NCBI GenBank assembly: GCA_030737835.1
Contig: CM060856.1
Location: 16,037,116 to 16,101,115, forward strand
Length of the DNA: 64,000 nucleotides
Source: Acorus gramineus
Lineage: Eukaryota; Streptophyta; Magnoliopsida; Acorales; Acoraceae
Direction: 5' to 3'
Of this stretch, positions 23,960 through 36,152 are shown one piece after another; positions within the stretch are counted from its first letter, which is position 1, and each line of letters begins with the position of its first letter. The position numbers and the translations under genes were made by a program. The notes under the pieces were generated by a model that saw only the letters and a program-made list of their open reading frames with translations, was not told the DNA's origin and made no database searches.

Positions 23960-25814
23960 TCATCTGATGGTGATATATCGGTTGGTCCCATGCCTGGCCC
24001 AGTGGCTCTTCAAATCCACTGGCAACGACAGATCGTGCCCCTCGGCCGCGAGCCGGCTGAGCAGTTTATTGAACGCGCCACCACTCATTTTCCGCCCCCC
24101 AATGCGGGCGTGGCGCTTGTTGGGCAGTACGGGGAGCGGGTACATCGACAAAGTGGTGGTGCAGCACGCCGACTGCCACCCTCCATTACCCCATTTGTAA
24201 CACTGCTGTATCGCACCCGTGCACGAGCACACCGGAATTGGCATTGTCGTGTCATCGTAGGTCACCTGGTTCAACCCCAAGTCCTGTTCCCTCCACTCGT
24301 GCTTCGGGGAGCCTTGTTCATGGTGCGTTTTCGCCACCGTGACCAGATGCCTGTTTAGGTCTTCTCTACCCTTCCTAGTCTTCTTTGAAGGGGACGCCAC
24401 CGGGATCTGAACCTTGGTCTCCTTTCGAGACCGTCTTGTCCTTCGGGGCGGTGGTTTCATGACATTCACGGGGGATGCAGGTATTGGGTAGGCCTCGGGA
24501 GCTTCGTATTGGAGGTGATGGGCGACATACTTGGTTGGCCCGCGGTGGGTGGTGGTGGTGCCATTTGCGGTGTCGTTCATGTTGAGGGCACCCTCACGGG
24601 AGTACTGGAGCGCAGCGAGGGCGGAATCGCGTTCCAAGAGCGCTTTGTTGCGCTCGGCGATGGCGTTGTCACGCTGGAGGATGGCCATTTCGCGTTCGGT
24701 CTGGGCGGTCTTCTTCTCTGCAAGGGCGAGGTTCCTCTCTTGGATGGCGGCGTCGCGCTCCGCCATCACAGCCATCAGTTTCAGTGTCTGGTGGTCTTTC
24801 ATCTGATGTTGAGGCATCATCCACTGCGAATATTCAATCACATTGTGGTCAAGTGAGTACAGCATCAAAGTGCCTATTAAGAGTGACTGTAAAAAGGGAT
24901 GATTAGAATTTGATTTGGAAACAAATATTATGGACATACATCTCCTGCGGCCAACATATATAATTGAATTCTTTCTTTTGTAAATAAAAAAAAAACCTGG
25001 AAAATGCCTTGACATGTTTTTTTTGTTTTCTCAAAGAAAATATATTTCGCAACTATTTTGGGTTATTTAGACTGTTTTATCATCTTCCATTCTGATGAGA
25101 GTTAGTCGCCCATATTAGCTGCAAATAATAAAAAATGAGTTATCATGTCAATTCTCTCTCTTTATTTTGTTGTCTAGAGTTCTACTAATGCATAATTAGT
25201 TATCAAAAAGTTGCTGAAGTTCATGTGAAATTTCAAGGGATTCTTTGTTCTTGCAATTTTGGGGAACTTTGTTCTGCAAAATTGCTTAATTAAGTCCACT
25301 AAGATTTTCAAGTATAAATCTTTTAAGTCAGCCATATTACTATATTAGTAAGTGTTTTAGGATAATCTCTTCTTAAAAATAAGGAGGTTGGTGTCATGCT
25401 GAACACTCTGGATACTGCATATACAGTCCAATACGGCGAAACAAAGTGGCAAAATTTAAATACTGGAATGGAAATATCATTGAACTTGAAAATAATAGGG
25501 ACAGGACAGAAACTAAAAAGAGAAAGCATGGTTACAGATAGATCAATATTAGAAAGTCATTTTAAGAAAGCCCCAATATACCGATAATATGATAGCTATA
25601 TGCCAGTGTTTTGAGTACAACATACATATTTGCATATCTCGTGCGCATGCACACATCTGCTTTTATGAAAAAATTGAACTAGTAAATTGTTTTGCCCAGA
25701 TAGGTCAAGCATACATAAGCAGGAATTAATAGAGGTGATAAACCTTATTACCTGAGCATGCACTGCTTTGTAATCATCTGGTTTGTCTGCCATTTTTACT
25801 TTGTATGCTTTCAT
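23960..25814 (-). CDS. BPC: BASIC PENTACYSTEINE (BBR/BPC) class II GAGA-binding transcription factor
   Basis: Two coding exons: 25814-25752 (21 codons if the ATG at 25814 is used; ATG 25793 is a shorter alternative) and 24823-23960, joined at CAG/TGG to give VHAQWMMPQHQMKDHQ. The product is about 308 aa. Features: an alanine-zipper-like coiled coil (AERDAAIQERNLALAEKK through ERDSALAALQ), a basic nuclear-localisation region (PPPRRTRRSRK), and the C-terminal DNA-binding domain with the five conserved cysteines (PVCSCTGAIQQCYKWGNGGW, SACCTTTLSMYPLP) ending HWARHGTNRYITIR. BPCs bind GA/CT repeats and control developmental genes, partly by recruiting Polycomb complexes. Odd: the usual MDDSG...ENGR N-terminus is present but in another frame, so initiation seems to have moved. 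A GA-repeat 5'UTR exon near 31.55 kb is likely. Confidence 0.93.
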
Positions 25815-26435
25815 CCATGATACATGCCATTTCTGCAACAAAGAAGAAACCATTTACCCCCCTTTTGTAGGCTCCTCATTGAGTGCATTAAGCAACAAAA
25901 ACTAGATCTTCAGGCCACAGCACTCCCTTCTATATATGAAAGCAAGTACAAAAAGGACTATCAGTTTGACAGGCAGAAAATGAGTACTATCATCAAGCTA
26001 TAAACCATATGAAAGAGAATAATCCTCAATGAGTTCACAGAAAAAGGCATGCAACATAGCTGTATCAGGCTAACATGTACCGTTAAAATATATTAGAGGT
26101 CAGTCTGTCCACCATGCTCAACAGATTATAAAGTAACCATTATGCCTATGATAATGACGACAGAGAAGGATGAAGAAAGGCTGCTATTTGAGGACATCTG
26201 CAATAAAATTAAGCAGTGCGTATTTAAAATTTACTGGTTGAATTTATTCCTTCCATTTTAAAGCCCTTTATCTTTTTCCAGGTTAATTTCATTGTATAAA
26301 CTGAACAGTAATGCTACGTTCTGCTCAGGTGATTCAGTTCACAAGCTTGTTCAGTCAAATTTAAGAGTTAAAAATTCCAGTGAACTCACTTTTTCTGGAC
26401 CAGATAATAAAGGACCAATAAATATTACTGGAAAT

Positions 26436-26615
26436 GATAAGGGCTTGAACCCATAGCTCAATGGTTGATGCAAAAATTTAGATTCATGGAAATCTAGGGT
26501 GCAAGTCTCACCGCTTATTATGAACCGAGCTCTGGAAAATCGGCTAGCACCCCCCTCTCCGTAAAGGATGACAAATGATCAAATCCTGGGGGCACCAATT
26601 TTCAAAAAAAAAAAA
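26436..26615 (+). mobile_element. tRNA-derived SINE with A-tail
   Basis: A pol III A-box-like TAGCTCAATGGTTG at about 26454 and a weaker B-box-like GGGTGCAAGTCTC at about 26498 are followed by a tail ending in 12 A's (26604-26615). After the tail, GTCTCACCGGTTATTG repeats an internal motif (AAGTCTCACCGCTTATT), suggesting insertion next to or within an older copy. The sequence does not fold as an intact tRNA. Confidence 0.6.
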
Positions 26616-29024
26616 GTCTCACCGGTTATTGTTATCAAACAAATAAAATGTCTCACTGCCTATCTATTAAATGATTCGAGATGCAGTCCTAATCTAATTT
26701 AAGATGCCAAAGCCAGAGGCCTCAAAATAATTGGAATTATTTGTACATATTTTATCTTCAAACAATTAAGTTATTAATAATGGTCATCTCAAAGACAAAC
26801 AACGAAACAAGGTCTTAATAGAATTGGCGATCAAAAGCCAATCCAATCATCAATATAGGTCCAATCTCATTGGGGCCTACAGTCTAGATACAAAGTCATC
26901 AAGATATTTGAAAACTAGGACTATAATTTTTATTTGTCAAATGCTAATTTGGCAATAAAGATCATCTTAAATACCAACCCCAAACAAGAAATAGAAGTGT
27001 GAATTGCCATCAAAATGACAAATAATAGTGCAAGTTTATTAAGAATGAACTTCTCATGAGAAAAACAAATCTGGGACAGGAGACTTTCCAAAACCAAAAA
27101 CAAGATTCTTGTATTTCAGGTAGTAGGAGAATAAAAAAAAACTTATCTAAGTAAAATATAAATGCAGGAAATCAATGGAGTTGGCTTTTTAAAGGTGTAC
27201 CAAAGTGTCGTTCAAAGTTTGAACACAAGAAAAATGGAACCAATTATTGTAGCATAGGACTAACCAATGCCTGTATTGAAAATCAACAACAAAGTTATGA
27301 GTTTATTTTGCATTAAGCGCAACTTTTGTGATGGCATTGATTACAACTACGGCAGCAAACTGACTGAACATGGCTTGATATTGGTAAGGGGAATGGTTTA
27401 AATTGGGTTAATGCAATATTATATACTACATCTTCCCATGTTAAAGCCACAACTTGACACTAAATCATGCAGTAGACTAGACGCTCAATGCCTGAGCAAA
27501 TCAGTTATAGATGACAGGATTTTAAAAGTGCGATATTTCCACAGTTAATGAAAAGTACGAGAACATGTGGAAACATCCTATGTGATTACTCCTCCAATTG
27601 ATAGCTACACACCGGTTTCTGATAAAAATTAAGAGAGAAAAATATTTTGATTAACACTGGACAAATCAGAGTTAAACCAAGTAATTGTCTTCTTCAAGGC
27701 CAGACCAAAAGGAAGAATGCAATATGGCAATGAACTCCTCTTTCTGCAACCACATGAAGTATGTACACAATTCATTCCAGCTAAGGCAAATATGCAGTGA
27801 ATTGACTAGTGTGACTCAGGACCTTTTCACTCTAGGGTTTTGTGAAATTTGACATACACGAGTCCAAATAATCATATGAGATTGAATAAATGTTTGCATC
27901 TGAAGATTGTCCTATCTTTCATTGCCATGATGCATAACACTTGCTAAGAGCACAACACTTCAATGCACAAATAACAAATCATAAAAAAACAAACTAAGTT
28001 TTTGTCAATCAAAAAGATAATCCCTAGTGAAATATGGATAAATGGATAGCCAAATTGTTGCATGAACATAGAAATATCTTCTCCAACCCCCTCACATGAA
28101 AAAAAAATAGAAAAAAAAGGTTCAGCTACTACAGCCTTCTTATCTGAAAGAATGGATTCTATTTTTCCAAATGACGCGAAATTTTGTCTCACTAGAATCA
28201 ATGAAACGTATTAGTCCATGTTTTCAAAATTATGAACACCCTGATATTGTGAGATGCTCACAATGATAATTTAACTTGAAAATTAGGGTCTCCCCATGAT
28301 GAAGCCTACCAATCTATATTACTTTCACATCACAATCTCAAGCAATAATCATCAACTTGCCAGACGTGATAAGACAACAGGGACATGAACATTGGAGACA
28401 TCCAGGCATTACATATGCATAAGCAAGCATGTGGGCCACATAGCGAAGATACTCAAGCACGTAGTATTATAATATTTTAGTCCTCTGTAACCTATGTTAG
28501 TGATGCAGCTGCTAATGGTAAATTATATTTAACCTAAGTGTGATACATTCTATTTAGTGCAATGTCAATCATAGATTTTATAAAATACACCCAAACAAAA
28601 TTGTGGTGCAACTGATGGATGGTCATTTGCATCAACCCTAATCATGCATTTTGTTAGTAGTATAGGTATGTATTCACACTAGTTATAATAATAGCAAACC
28701 CTTCATTTCTGACAACATGAATGGGTAAGTACCAAAACAGTATAAAATAAGCAAAAGCAAAAAAAAAGTACACAGAAACATGCTTTGTTGCAATATCTTG
28801 GAGACAACATGTGTTTATCTGACATTAAAATTCATTAGAACAGGGATGATGCTAGTTAGAAGGCCTAAAACAAACCTGTTGACCTAAAACTAACTGAAAT
28901 GGACTGTTAAGGCACTCATAGGTAGAGAGATTGCATCATATGTATAAAATCTATACATCTTGGCCTTAACAATTATTATTGACAGAAGAAGATAAAGAAC
29001 CAAATATACAAACAACCAAAATTT

Positions 29025-29350
29025 TTTTTATTTTTTATCAAACAGTAGGTGACCCTCCTTATATTAATAAAGGCAAAAGCCCAAAGCAAAGTTACAAAGC
29101 ATGAAATACAACCAAGATAAAAGGGAACCACCCAAGAGACCTCCCACAGAAAAGGCTTCTACCGGAGACCCCCCAAGACCATCCCATCCCTACTCTCTAA
29201 TCACCACTCCCCCTGCCAAGACGTGAACCGAACTAGCCCCAACGCAGGAGCGACCCCAATCTTGTATGAAAGTAACATCCATCTCTCAAATGTTCTCAGC
29301 ATAAGGCGTCTGTCCCCTAAGGTTGTTTGGGCGATTTGGCTCACAAACAA
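29025..29350 (-). mobile_element. 5'-truncated LINE (L1-type) 3' end
   Basis: On the minus strand, degraded coding-like sequence is followed by a 3'UTR-like segment (TTTTGCCTTTATTAATATAAGG) and an A-rich tail corresponding to the T-rich run at about 29021-29037 on the plus strand. The organisation matches plant L1 3' ends. Sequence-level identity to a named family cannot be claimed. Confidence 0.4.
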
Positions 29351-30386
29351 CCAACTTATATTAAAAGATAATTAGCGAGAAATATGGAAGGACCAAGAGT
29401 CAAAATAGATTCCATGATAAAGATAGTTCATGCTCACAATGAGATAACTCTGATAGTATGAAAGGGGGCCTTCTTTGCATATTTACTTTTAACACAAAAA
29501 AAAAAGCGTCAATAATAGGCAAAGCAGGATTTCTCTGCATACCATTTAGTATTTTTCCATATAAGTGTATACTAATGTTAGATGATATATCTTCATCTCG
29601 TCTTTATGGAACTCAAATGAGTTTTGAGTATAAATAACAATCATAGAAAAACCATATGCATTTTGATAGATATATGAGTGTTGTCCATTAGCCATGCATA
29701 TGGTGCATATCATAAGCACTGGAGGCTTCATATGGTGACTCACATACCATACACATGTGATCCTCAATATAATTCAATCATTTCTTTTCCATCAATTTCA
29801 ATTAGAAACGAAACTAGAGTATTCTTGCTTGTCTACACGTTTTACAAAGGATGTTTATTGATGTACTAGCATGCAAACTTTTCTTTTTAACAAAAGGGTT
29901 TATCAAAAATATATAAAAAAATTCATTTTATCTCTTCTAAATTCATGTTTACATGTTCCTTGGTCAACAATAGGTTTGGTCAATTGATGCTTATATACTA
30001 ATAAATACTGGGCTCCTTGGCCAGCCAAATGCTGGACTGACACTGAAACCTAGAAATCTTCTTAAAATATAGCACTTATGTATGATTCTTCTTATGAATC
30101 TTATCAGATCCATTCATTTCTCAAATTTATATTGGCACTCCTCTTCTTCTTCTCGAGGAAGGCATGCAATATCCACCAAACTTATTAATTGAACATCATA
30201 CATGGTATATTTGCAAAAGATGGCAAAAAAGGAGATTTCCAGAATTCTAAATTTATACCGTTAGTCCATAAAGAAACTCACATCCCTTATGAAAGGTCAC
30301 ACTACACAGTACAATGCCATTTGCTACTAAATGGTATAATGCATTCTACAAGTCTCATTGCCCCAATTGGAAAAGTTTCTTTCAGG

Positions 30387-30930
30387 TTTTTTTTTTCTGA
30401 GAAAACGGTTGGGGGCTTCATATATCATTAAATGAAGCCAATCAAACAAAAACGGAGACAAGGGATCTCCAAAGTAAAAAAGAGAAAAGCAAGGAAAAAT
30501 GAAATGAAAAGAAATACATGGCCCCCCTATAGGAGCATGCCAATAAAGATCCACATCCTCCCCACCCCACACCCCCAAATTGTCAATGATGAACTAATTC
30601 CTTCTCCCAATAAGAGCGAAGTCCCAAGCTTGAAGTGTCACCTTCATGTTCTCCCAAATGTTTCAATGGACATCTTTTTTGTTCGAAAACTGTTTCCCTC
30701 CGCGCAAGCCACAAGCTTCAATATACCGCGTGAGGAATGAGGAATGATGCCGACAAACTTTGCATGTTTGCTTCTATCCCCTCTCTTTTCCCTTCTTCTA
30801 AAGGAAACCCACATCTCATCAACACTAGAGAGGGTACAAGAACTTCTCATTTCTTGTAAACCAAATGCTCGAACACAGAGCGCGCAACATCGAATCGATT
30901 GGATAAGTTTTTTTTTTCTTCACGTACCAT
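30387..30930 (-). mobile_element. 5'-truncated LINE (L1-type) C-terminal fragment and 3' tail
   Basis: On the minus strand a degraded frame includes DEMWVSFRRREKRGDRSKHA and, in a shifted frame, ENMKVTLQAWDFALIGRR. These resemble the region after the zinc-binding RT C-terminal domain of plant L1 elements. The element ends in a poly-A tail, seen as poly-T at about 30387-30399 on the plus strand. Frames are broken by stops and shifts. Confidence 0.5.
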
Positions 30931-30959
30931 TGTCCCCCCTATTGTTCATCTACTAGAAA

Positions 30960-31165
30960 TCTAACCACTTGTGAATTCGAGAAATGGATAGGGCTTACAT
31001 CTGCAAATGGTAAGTCTTGGAATCGAGTCTTGGTGCTGACTTACCCTCTTGTGTGTTGACAAAAATTGAAAAAATTTGTGTATGATCGAGGCACATAGGC
31101 GAAAATAGCCTACCAAAAGAAAGGTCACTACGAGAGGCCCCTCCAATATTCAAAAAAAAAAAAAA
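30960..31165 (+). mobile_element. Possible SINE with poly-A tail
   Basis: About 200 bp ending in 15 A's at 31151-31165, with a B-box-like GGAATCGAGTCTTGG at about 31018. No good A box was identified, so this is a tentative retroposon. Confidence 0.35.
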
Positions 31166-31282
31166 AGGAGAAATGGATACATTTCTAGTCATCGTTCACT
31201 TATCTGAAATGTTTCATCATTAAGACATTCAAATTTTCCCACAGAAGTCATTTCAATTCATTTTCCTTCTCCAATCCCAAAC

Positions 31283-31313
31283 ACGCGCGCGCGCGCACAC
31301 ACACACACACAAA
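31283..31313. repeat. (CG)n(CA)n microsatellite
   Basis: An alternating purine-pyrimidine tract, CG repeats followed by CA repeats. It is the type of sequence that can adopt Z-DNA. Confidence 0.9.
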
Positions 31314-31544
31314 AGAAAGTACAAGAATGAAACTAAGTCTATTAGATACTGGAATGTTCGTCTTCGAAAATTGGTCCGACGAGAGAGAAACTGTTCTTTG
31401 CATTCATAGAGGAGTCCCTCCGATTCATAAATTATAATAATAAAAAAGAAATGAAAAACAAAGACATGAAGTCCTGGCAGAGATTAGAAAACGAGATATT
31501 AAAAATCCTCATGAAATCATGGAAAACAAGGGTTTATGGGGTAC

Positions 31545-31660
31545 CTGGAAATGAGAGATTAAAAATCTGTAGCTCTTGTTAAACCTGAAAGCCCTGCTGT
31601 CTCTCTCCCTCTCTCTCTCTCCCCCCCCTTTCTCTCTCTGACCTAATGAGCTGGAATGGG
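31545..31660 (-). promoter_or_regulatory. GA-repeat 5'UTR exon / promoter candidate for the BPC gene
   Basis: The plus strand has CTCTCTCCCTCTCTCTCTCT at about 31602-31621, i.e. GAGA repeats in the minus-strand sense. Just downstream on the minus strand lies a good donor (TTTCCAG/GTACCC at 31545). BPC proteins bind GAGA repeats and such repeats are common in 5' regions of BPC genes, so autoregulation is plausible. Link to the BPC coding exons is inferred. Confidence 0.4.
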
Positions 31661-32808
31661 CCTGAAATGGTTGGCAAATGGGCAATGGGCCTCCGGAGAT
31701 GATGAGCTCGTTACTAAACCAATGCAGCGTTTCATTGCACGATTTTATAATTTTTACATGGAGCTGCTTCTGCAATTTAATAATCCAACAGTTTTTATGT
31801 AGCAGGTTTTTGCAGACAGATTTCATATAAATAGTGATCAAAAGATGTGATTTTCAAAAAGTTGAGGACAGTTTTCTATAGAATCAGTTTTACAATCTTG
31901 CTATCGAACGTTGCCTAAGTGTTATTACATGTGGCCATTTTCCAGCCTAATTCCAATCCCACACTTTGTTAATGTCATATACTCATATTAATGAGGTATA
32001 TGTTTCAATAAACGTTTTTTACATTTTCTATAAATGTATATATGTAATTCATTAGAATATATGCTTCATTTTTGTGTAAAAGCATATATCTTATTAAATG
32101 ATCGAAACATGTGTGGGCTGGAATTAGGGTTAAAAAAAGGGTTGATCAAAACATTATCCTTCCTAAACAATAGGAGTGATATTACGCGCAGTATGAGGGA
32201 AAATCTGTTTAAAAGATTTTCACTTGTTCTACAAATGTGTCTATTCAATTTGTCATAAACATGTATATATATATTTTTTAAAAAATATATATCTCATTAG
32301 ATAATATTTACTATTTTATTTAAATATATTAAAACTCGTGTAGATTACATTTTAAAGAGAATAGTGTTTTGGTACACCTACTGTGCTATTGCACTATCAC
32401 ATGACTGAATTTTCTTTTATTTTTAGATTGTTTTTCAAAAAAAAATACATTAATATATTTTAATATATAATTTATTTTTCATAACAATATTTACTTTAGT
32501 GAACAAGTATATATTTTAAAAAAATATCAATAAAAAATTGCGACCACATTGTTCAGTATACATCATTTTGCGCATAAATAAAGGTACAAAGAAAGCCCAT
32601 AAAAGTGACACATCTCTTGACATACAATGATACACTAAGAAAAATATGTCAATCTATATATATTTTTCATCTTTTATGAATATATGTAATTTTTTAAACA
32701 AATATATATATTTTAAAAAAACATAAAACATGTTGGGACAACAAAAACGAATTCAATAATGCTTGTCCCAAAAAGAAAATTATTTTCGAAAGTATAAAAT
32801 TATCTAAG
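31661..32808. other. AT-rich intergenic spacer
   Basis: No gene. Segments at 31,980-32,340 carry TATATGTAATTCATTAGAATATATG-like motifs related to other decayed AT-rich repeats in the window. Confidence 0.45.
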
Positions 32809-33081
32809 GTTTTTTATTTTAAAGTCCAAATAAACTATATGATTTAGTGATTGATCCCTCATTTCTTCATATTTTAGTTTAAATCTCCATATTTAAAAGA
32901 TATGTTCCTTTTAATCCCTCCCAGGGACTAAAAGGAAAATCAAATAATTTAGAAAAAAGTCCCTCATAGGGACTACTAAGAAACATACCATTTAAATATA
33001 AGAATTTAAACTGAAATATTAAGAAGTGGGGGATCGATCACTAAATTATATAGTTTACAGAAATTAAAAAATAAAAAAATC
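32809..33081. mobile_element. Foldback MITE family B, copy 1 (about 270 bp)
   Basis: The left half (GGTTTTTTATTTTAAAG, ACTATATGATTTAGTGATTG, ATATGTTCCTTTTA) is the inverted counterpart of the right half ending AATAAAAAAATC, giving a near-complete hairpin. A related copy is at 56672-56965 and a half copy at 55490-55625. No coding. Confidence 0.7.
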
Positions 33082-33163
33082 ATTTTATCTAATGTAGCAA
33101 ATACTTTTACAATAAATGAAATATTTACTTGAAAGATTAAATTCATACACTTTTTCATATCTA

Positions 33164-35129
33164 TCTATTACATATGGGCACCATACAGGACAAAACGGTG
33201 TAACATGGGATATTGCAGAAAGACCCCCACTTTCTACCAATTTAACAATGAGGTCCCTCACTAAGTCAAACCCGATTTTTTATCTCCTCTGGGCTATTTG
33301 CAACTGGACCCCCAATCTATACCAATTTTATAATCAGGCCCCTTCCTAAAACCGACCAATTTCGCCTTGTATGAGTTTTTTGCACGTCGATCCTCAGATT
33401 CTATCAATTTCACAACCAGACCCCTATTTGTGTTACAAACATGTGCCTCGTCCATATTTTTCCAAACTTCTAATTTATAAAATTCCATGCAATAGTTTCT
33501 CAGTGTTATATCTATAAAACCTCATCCATATTTTCCAAAACTTCTAATTTATAAAATTCCATAGTTTCTTAGTGTTACCCAAACTTCTAATTCATAGAAT
33601 TCCATGCAATAGTTTTTCAGTGTTATATTCATAAAACCTCGTCCATATTTTCCCAAACTTCTAATTCATAAAATTCCATGCAATAGTTTCTCAGTGTTAT
33701 ATCCATAAAATTATAAAATAATTGTATAATTAAATACGTATTTAGAGTAATTTTTTAAAATTAGTTAAATTAGTTGAATGAAAATAAATAAAAAGAAGAG
33801 GCGCTGAGTAAAAAAAAGAGAGAAGATGCTATTTATTTTAGAAGAAATATAGATAAAGGGTAGGATAATAATCTAATTTCAGATTTTTGGTGAGTAGTTT
33901 CTCAGTGTGCCTTTTTCCATATTTTTCCAAACTTCTAATTTATAAAATTCCACGCAATAGTTTCTCAGTGTTATATCTATAAAACCTCATCCATATTTTT
34001 CAAAACTTCTAATTCAAAAAATTCCATAGTTTCTCAGTGTTACCCAAACTTCTAATTCATAAAATTCCACCCAATAGTTTCTTAGTGTTATATCCATAAA
34101 ACCTCGTCCATATTTTTCCAAACTTCTAATTCATAAAATTCCATGCAATAGTTTCTCAGTGTTATATCCATAAAATTATAAAATAATTGTATAATTAAAT
34201 ATGTATTTAGAGTAATTTTTTGAAATTAGTTGAATTAGTTGAATGAAAATAAATAAAGAGAGGAGGCATTGAGTAAAAAAAAGAGAGAAGATGCTATTTA
34301 TTTTAGAAGAAATATAGATAATGGGTAGGATAATAATCTAATTTCATATTTTTGGTGAATAGTTTCTCAGTGTGCCTTTTTCCATATTTTTCCAAACTTC
34401 TAATTTATAAAATTCCACGCAATAGTTTCTCAGTGTTATATCTATAAAACCTCATCCATATTTTCCAAAACTTCTAATTCAAAAAATTTCATAGTTTCTC
34501 AGTGTTACCCAAACTTCTAATTCATAAAATTCCACCCAATAGTTTCTTAGTGTTATATCCATAAAACCTCGTCCATATTTTCCCAAACTTCTAATTCATA
34601 AAATTCCATGCAATAGTTTCTCAGTGTTATATCCATAAAATTATAAAATAATTGTATAATTAAATATGTATTTAGAGTAATTTTTTGAAATTAGTTGAAT
34701 TAGTTGAATGAAAATAAATAAAGGGAGGAGGCGTTGAGTAAAAAAAAGAGAGAAGATGTTATTTTATTTTAGAAGAAATGTAGATAAAGAGTAGGATAAT
34801 AATCTAATTTAAGATTCTTGGTGGAATTTAAAATCATCACAAAAAATGGTGAGAATTTGATTTCACCTTATTTTTTCACATGCATGATTCTAATTTCAGT
34901 GGGGTTCACAACTACCATTAACACCACCACTAACAAAAAATGAAGTATATACGATAATGAATTTTATTATCAAATTATTTTGTGTTCTTTTTTATGACAT
35001 AGGTTTCAAATAGAAAATATATTCATAGATCAAATTGATTTTTGTTCTTTTTTTTTCGTTTAATGGCTCATTTATTAGTTATTTAATTTTACTATTATTG
35101 TCTTAATTTCATACCACGTGTCTTTAGCA

Positions 35130-35135
<6 letters not shown>
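33164..35135 (+). mobile_element. Helitron-like element A, with internal tandem array
   Basis: Starts TCTATTAC after an A and shares a leader with elements B and C (GGACAAAACGGTGTAACATG, CACTTTCTACCAATTTAACA). Its 3' part resembles the end of element B (GTCTTAATTTCATAC) but runs into a (TA)n tract before a clear CTAG. The interior is expanded by 465-bp tandem repeats. No Rep/helicase coding, so non-autonomous. Confidence 0.55.
33440..34850. repeat. Higher-order tandem array, 465-bp period, three copies
   Basis: ATTGTATAATTAAATA recurs at 33721, 34186 and 34651, exactly 465 bp apart. Each large unit contains several 45-70 bp submonomers (AAACTTCTAATTCATAAAAT, CAATAGTTTCTCAGTGTTA). Copies are very similar, so the expansion is recent compared with the diverged flanks. 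Confidence 0.9.

Positions 35136-35190
<55 letters not shown>
35131..35190. repeat. (TA)n microsatellite
   Basis: About 30 AT dinucleotides between Helitron-like elements A and B. Confidence 0.95.
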
Positions 35191-35192
<2 letters not shown>

Positions 35193-36152
35193 ATTACTTA
35201 TATATTAAAAGAATGGCATCCGCGTAGGACAAAACGGTGTAACATGGGAATTTGCAGAAAGCCCCCCACTTTCTACCAATTTAACAATGAGGTCCCTCAC
35301 TAAGACAAACCCGATTTTTTTCTCCTCTAGGCTATTTGCAAGTGGACCCCCAATCTATACCAGCTTTATAATCAGGCCCCTTCCAAAAACCGGTCAATTT
35401 TGTCTTTTATGGGTTTTTTTGCACGTCGATCCTCAAATTCTATCAATTTCACAACTAGACCCCTATTTGTGTTACTAACACGTGTTTCGTCCATATTTTT
35501 TCAAACTTCTAATTCATAAAATTCCATGCAATAGTTTTTCAATGTTAAATAAAGAGAGGAGGCACTGAGTTAAATAAATATTTTCCCAAACTATTGCATG
35601 GAATTCATAAAATTCTATGCAATAGTTAATTCATAAATAAAATTCATAAAATTCCATACAATAGTTTCTCAGTGTTAAGTTTAGAGTAATTTTTTAAAAT
35701 TAGTTAAATTAGTTGAATGAAAATAAATAAAGAGAGGAGGCGCTGAGTAAAAAAAAAGAGAGAAGATGCTATTTATTTTAGAAGAAATATAGATAAAAGA
35801 TAGGATAATAATCTAATTTAAGATTCTTGATGGAATTTAAAATCATCACAAAAAATGCTGAACATTTAATTTCACCTTATTTTTTCACATGCATGATTCT
35901 AATTTCAGTGGGGTCCATAATTACCATTAACACTGCCCTAATAAAAAATGAAGTATATACGATAATGAATTTTATTATCAAATTATTTTTTTTTCTTTTT
36001 TATGACATAGGTTTCAAATAGAAAATATATTCATAGATCAAATTGGTTTTTGTTCTTTTTTTTTTGAATGGCTTATTTATTGGTTATTTAATTTTATTAT
36101 TATTGTCTTAATTTCATACGAAAACGTGCCTTGACACATGCATAAAAACTAG
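35190..36152 (+). mobile_element. Helitron-like element B, 963 bp
   Basis: 5' end TCTATTACTTATATATTAAA preceded by A; 3' end ATGCATAAAAACTAG followed by T. This is the A/T insertion and TC...CTAG structure of Helitrons, without target duplication or TIRs. A short GTG...CAC stem precedes the CTAG. It shares the leader with A and C and contains one degenerate set of the CAATAGTTTCTCAGTG monomer. Non-coding. Confidence 0.65.

Larger units (their letters stand above)
25853..31540 (-). other. Probable long 5'UTR intron of the BPC gene, holding retroposon debris
   Basis: A clean acceptor (TTTGTTGCAG) precedes the first coding exon of the BPC gene at about 25832 on the minus strand, and a consensus donor follows a GA-rich exon candidate at 31545. 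The 5.7 kb between them holds a SINE, two LINE 3' ends and one possible further retroposon, but no other gene. The linkage is inferred from splice signals only. Confidence 0.4.

Noticed and set aside
23882-24358. 158-aa plus-strand open frame
   Set aside because: Antisense shadow of the BPC DNA-binding exon; no family features.
24824-25015. Extension of the BPC frame to an ATG at 25015
   Set aside because: A good acceptor (TTCGCAG) lies directly before WMMPQ and the upstream sequence has no BPC similarity, so it is intron read-through.
26436-26520. tRNA gene
   Set aside because: Only pol III box-like motifs remain, with no cloverleaf, and an A-tail is attached; it fits a SINE.
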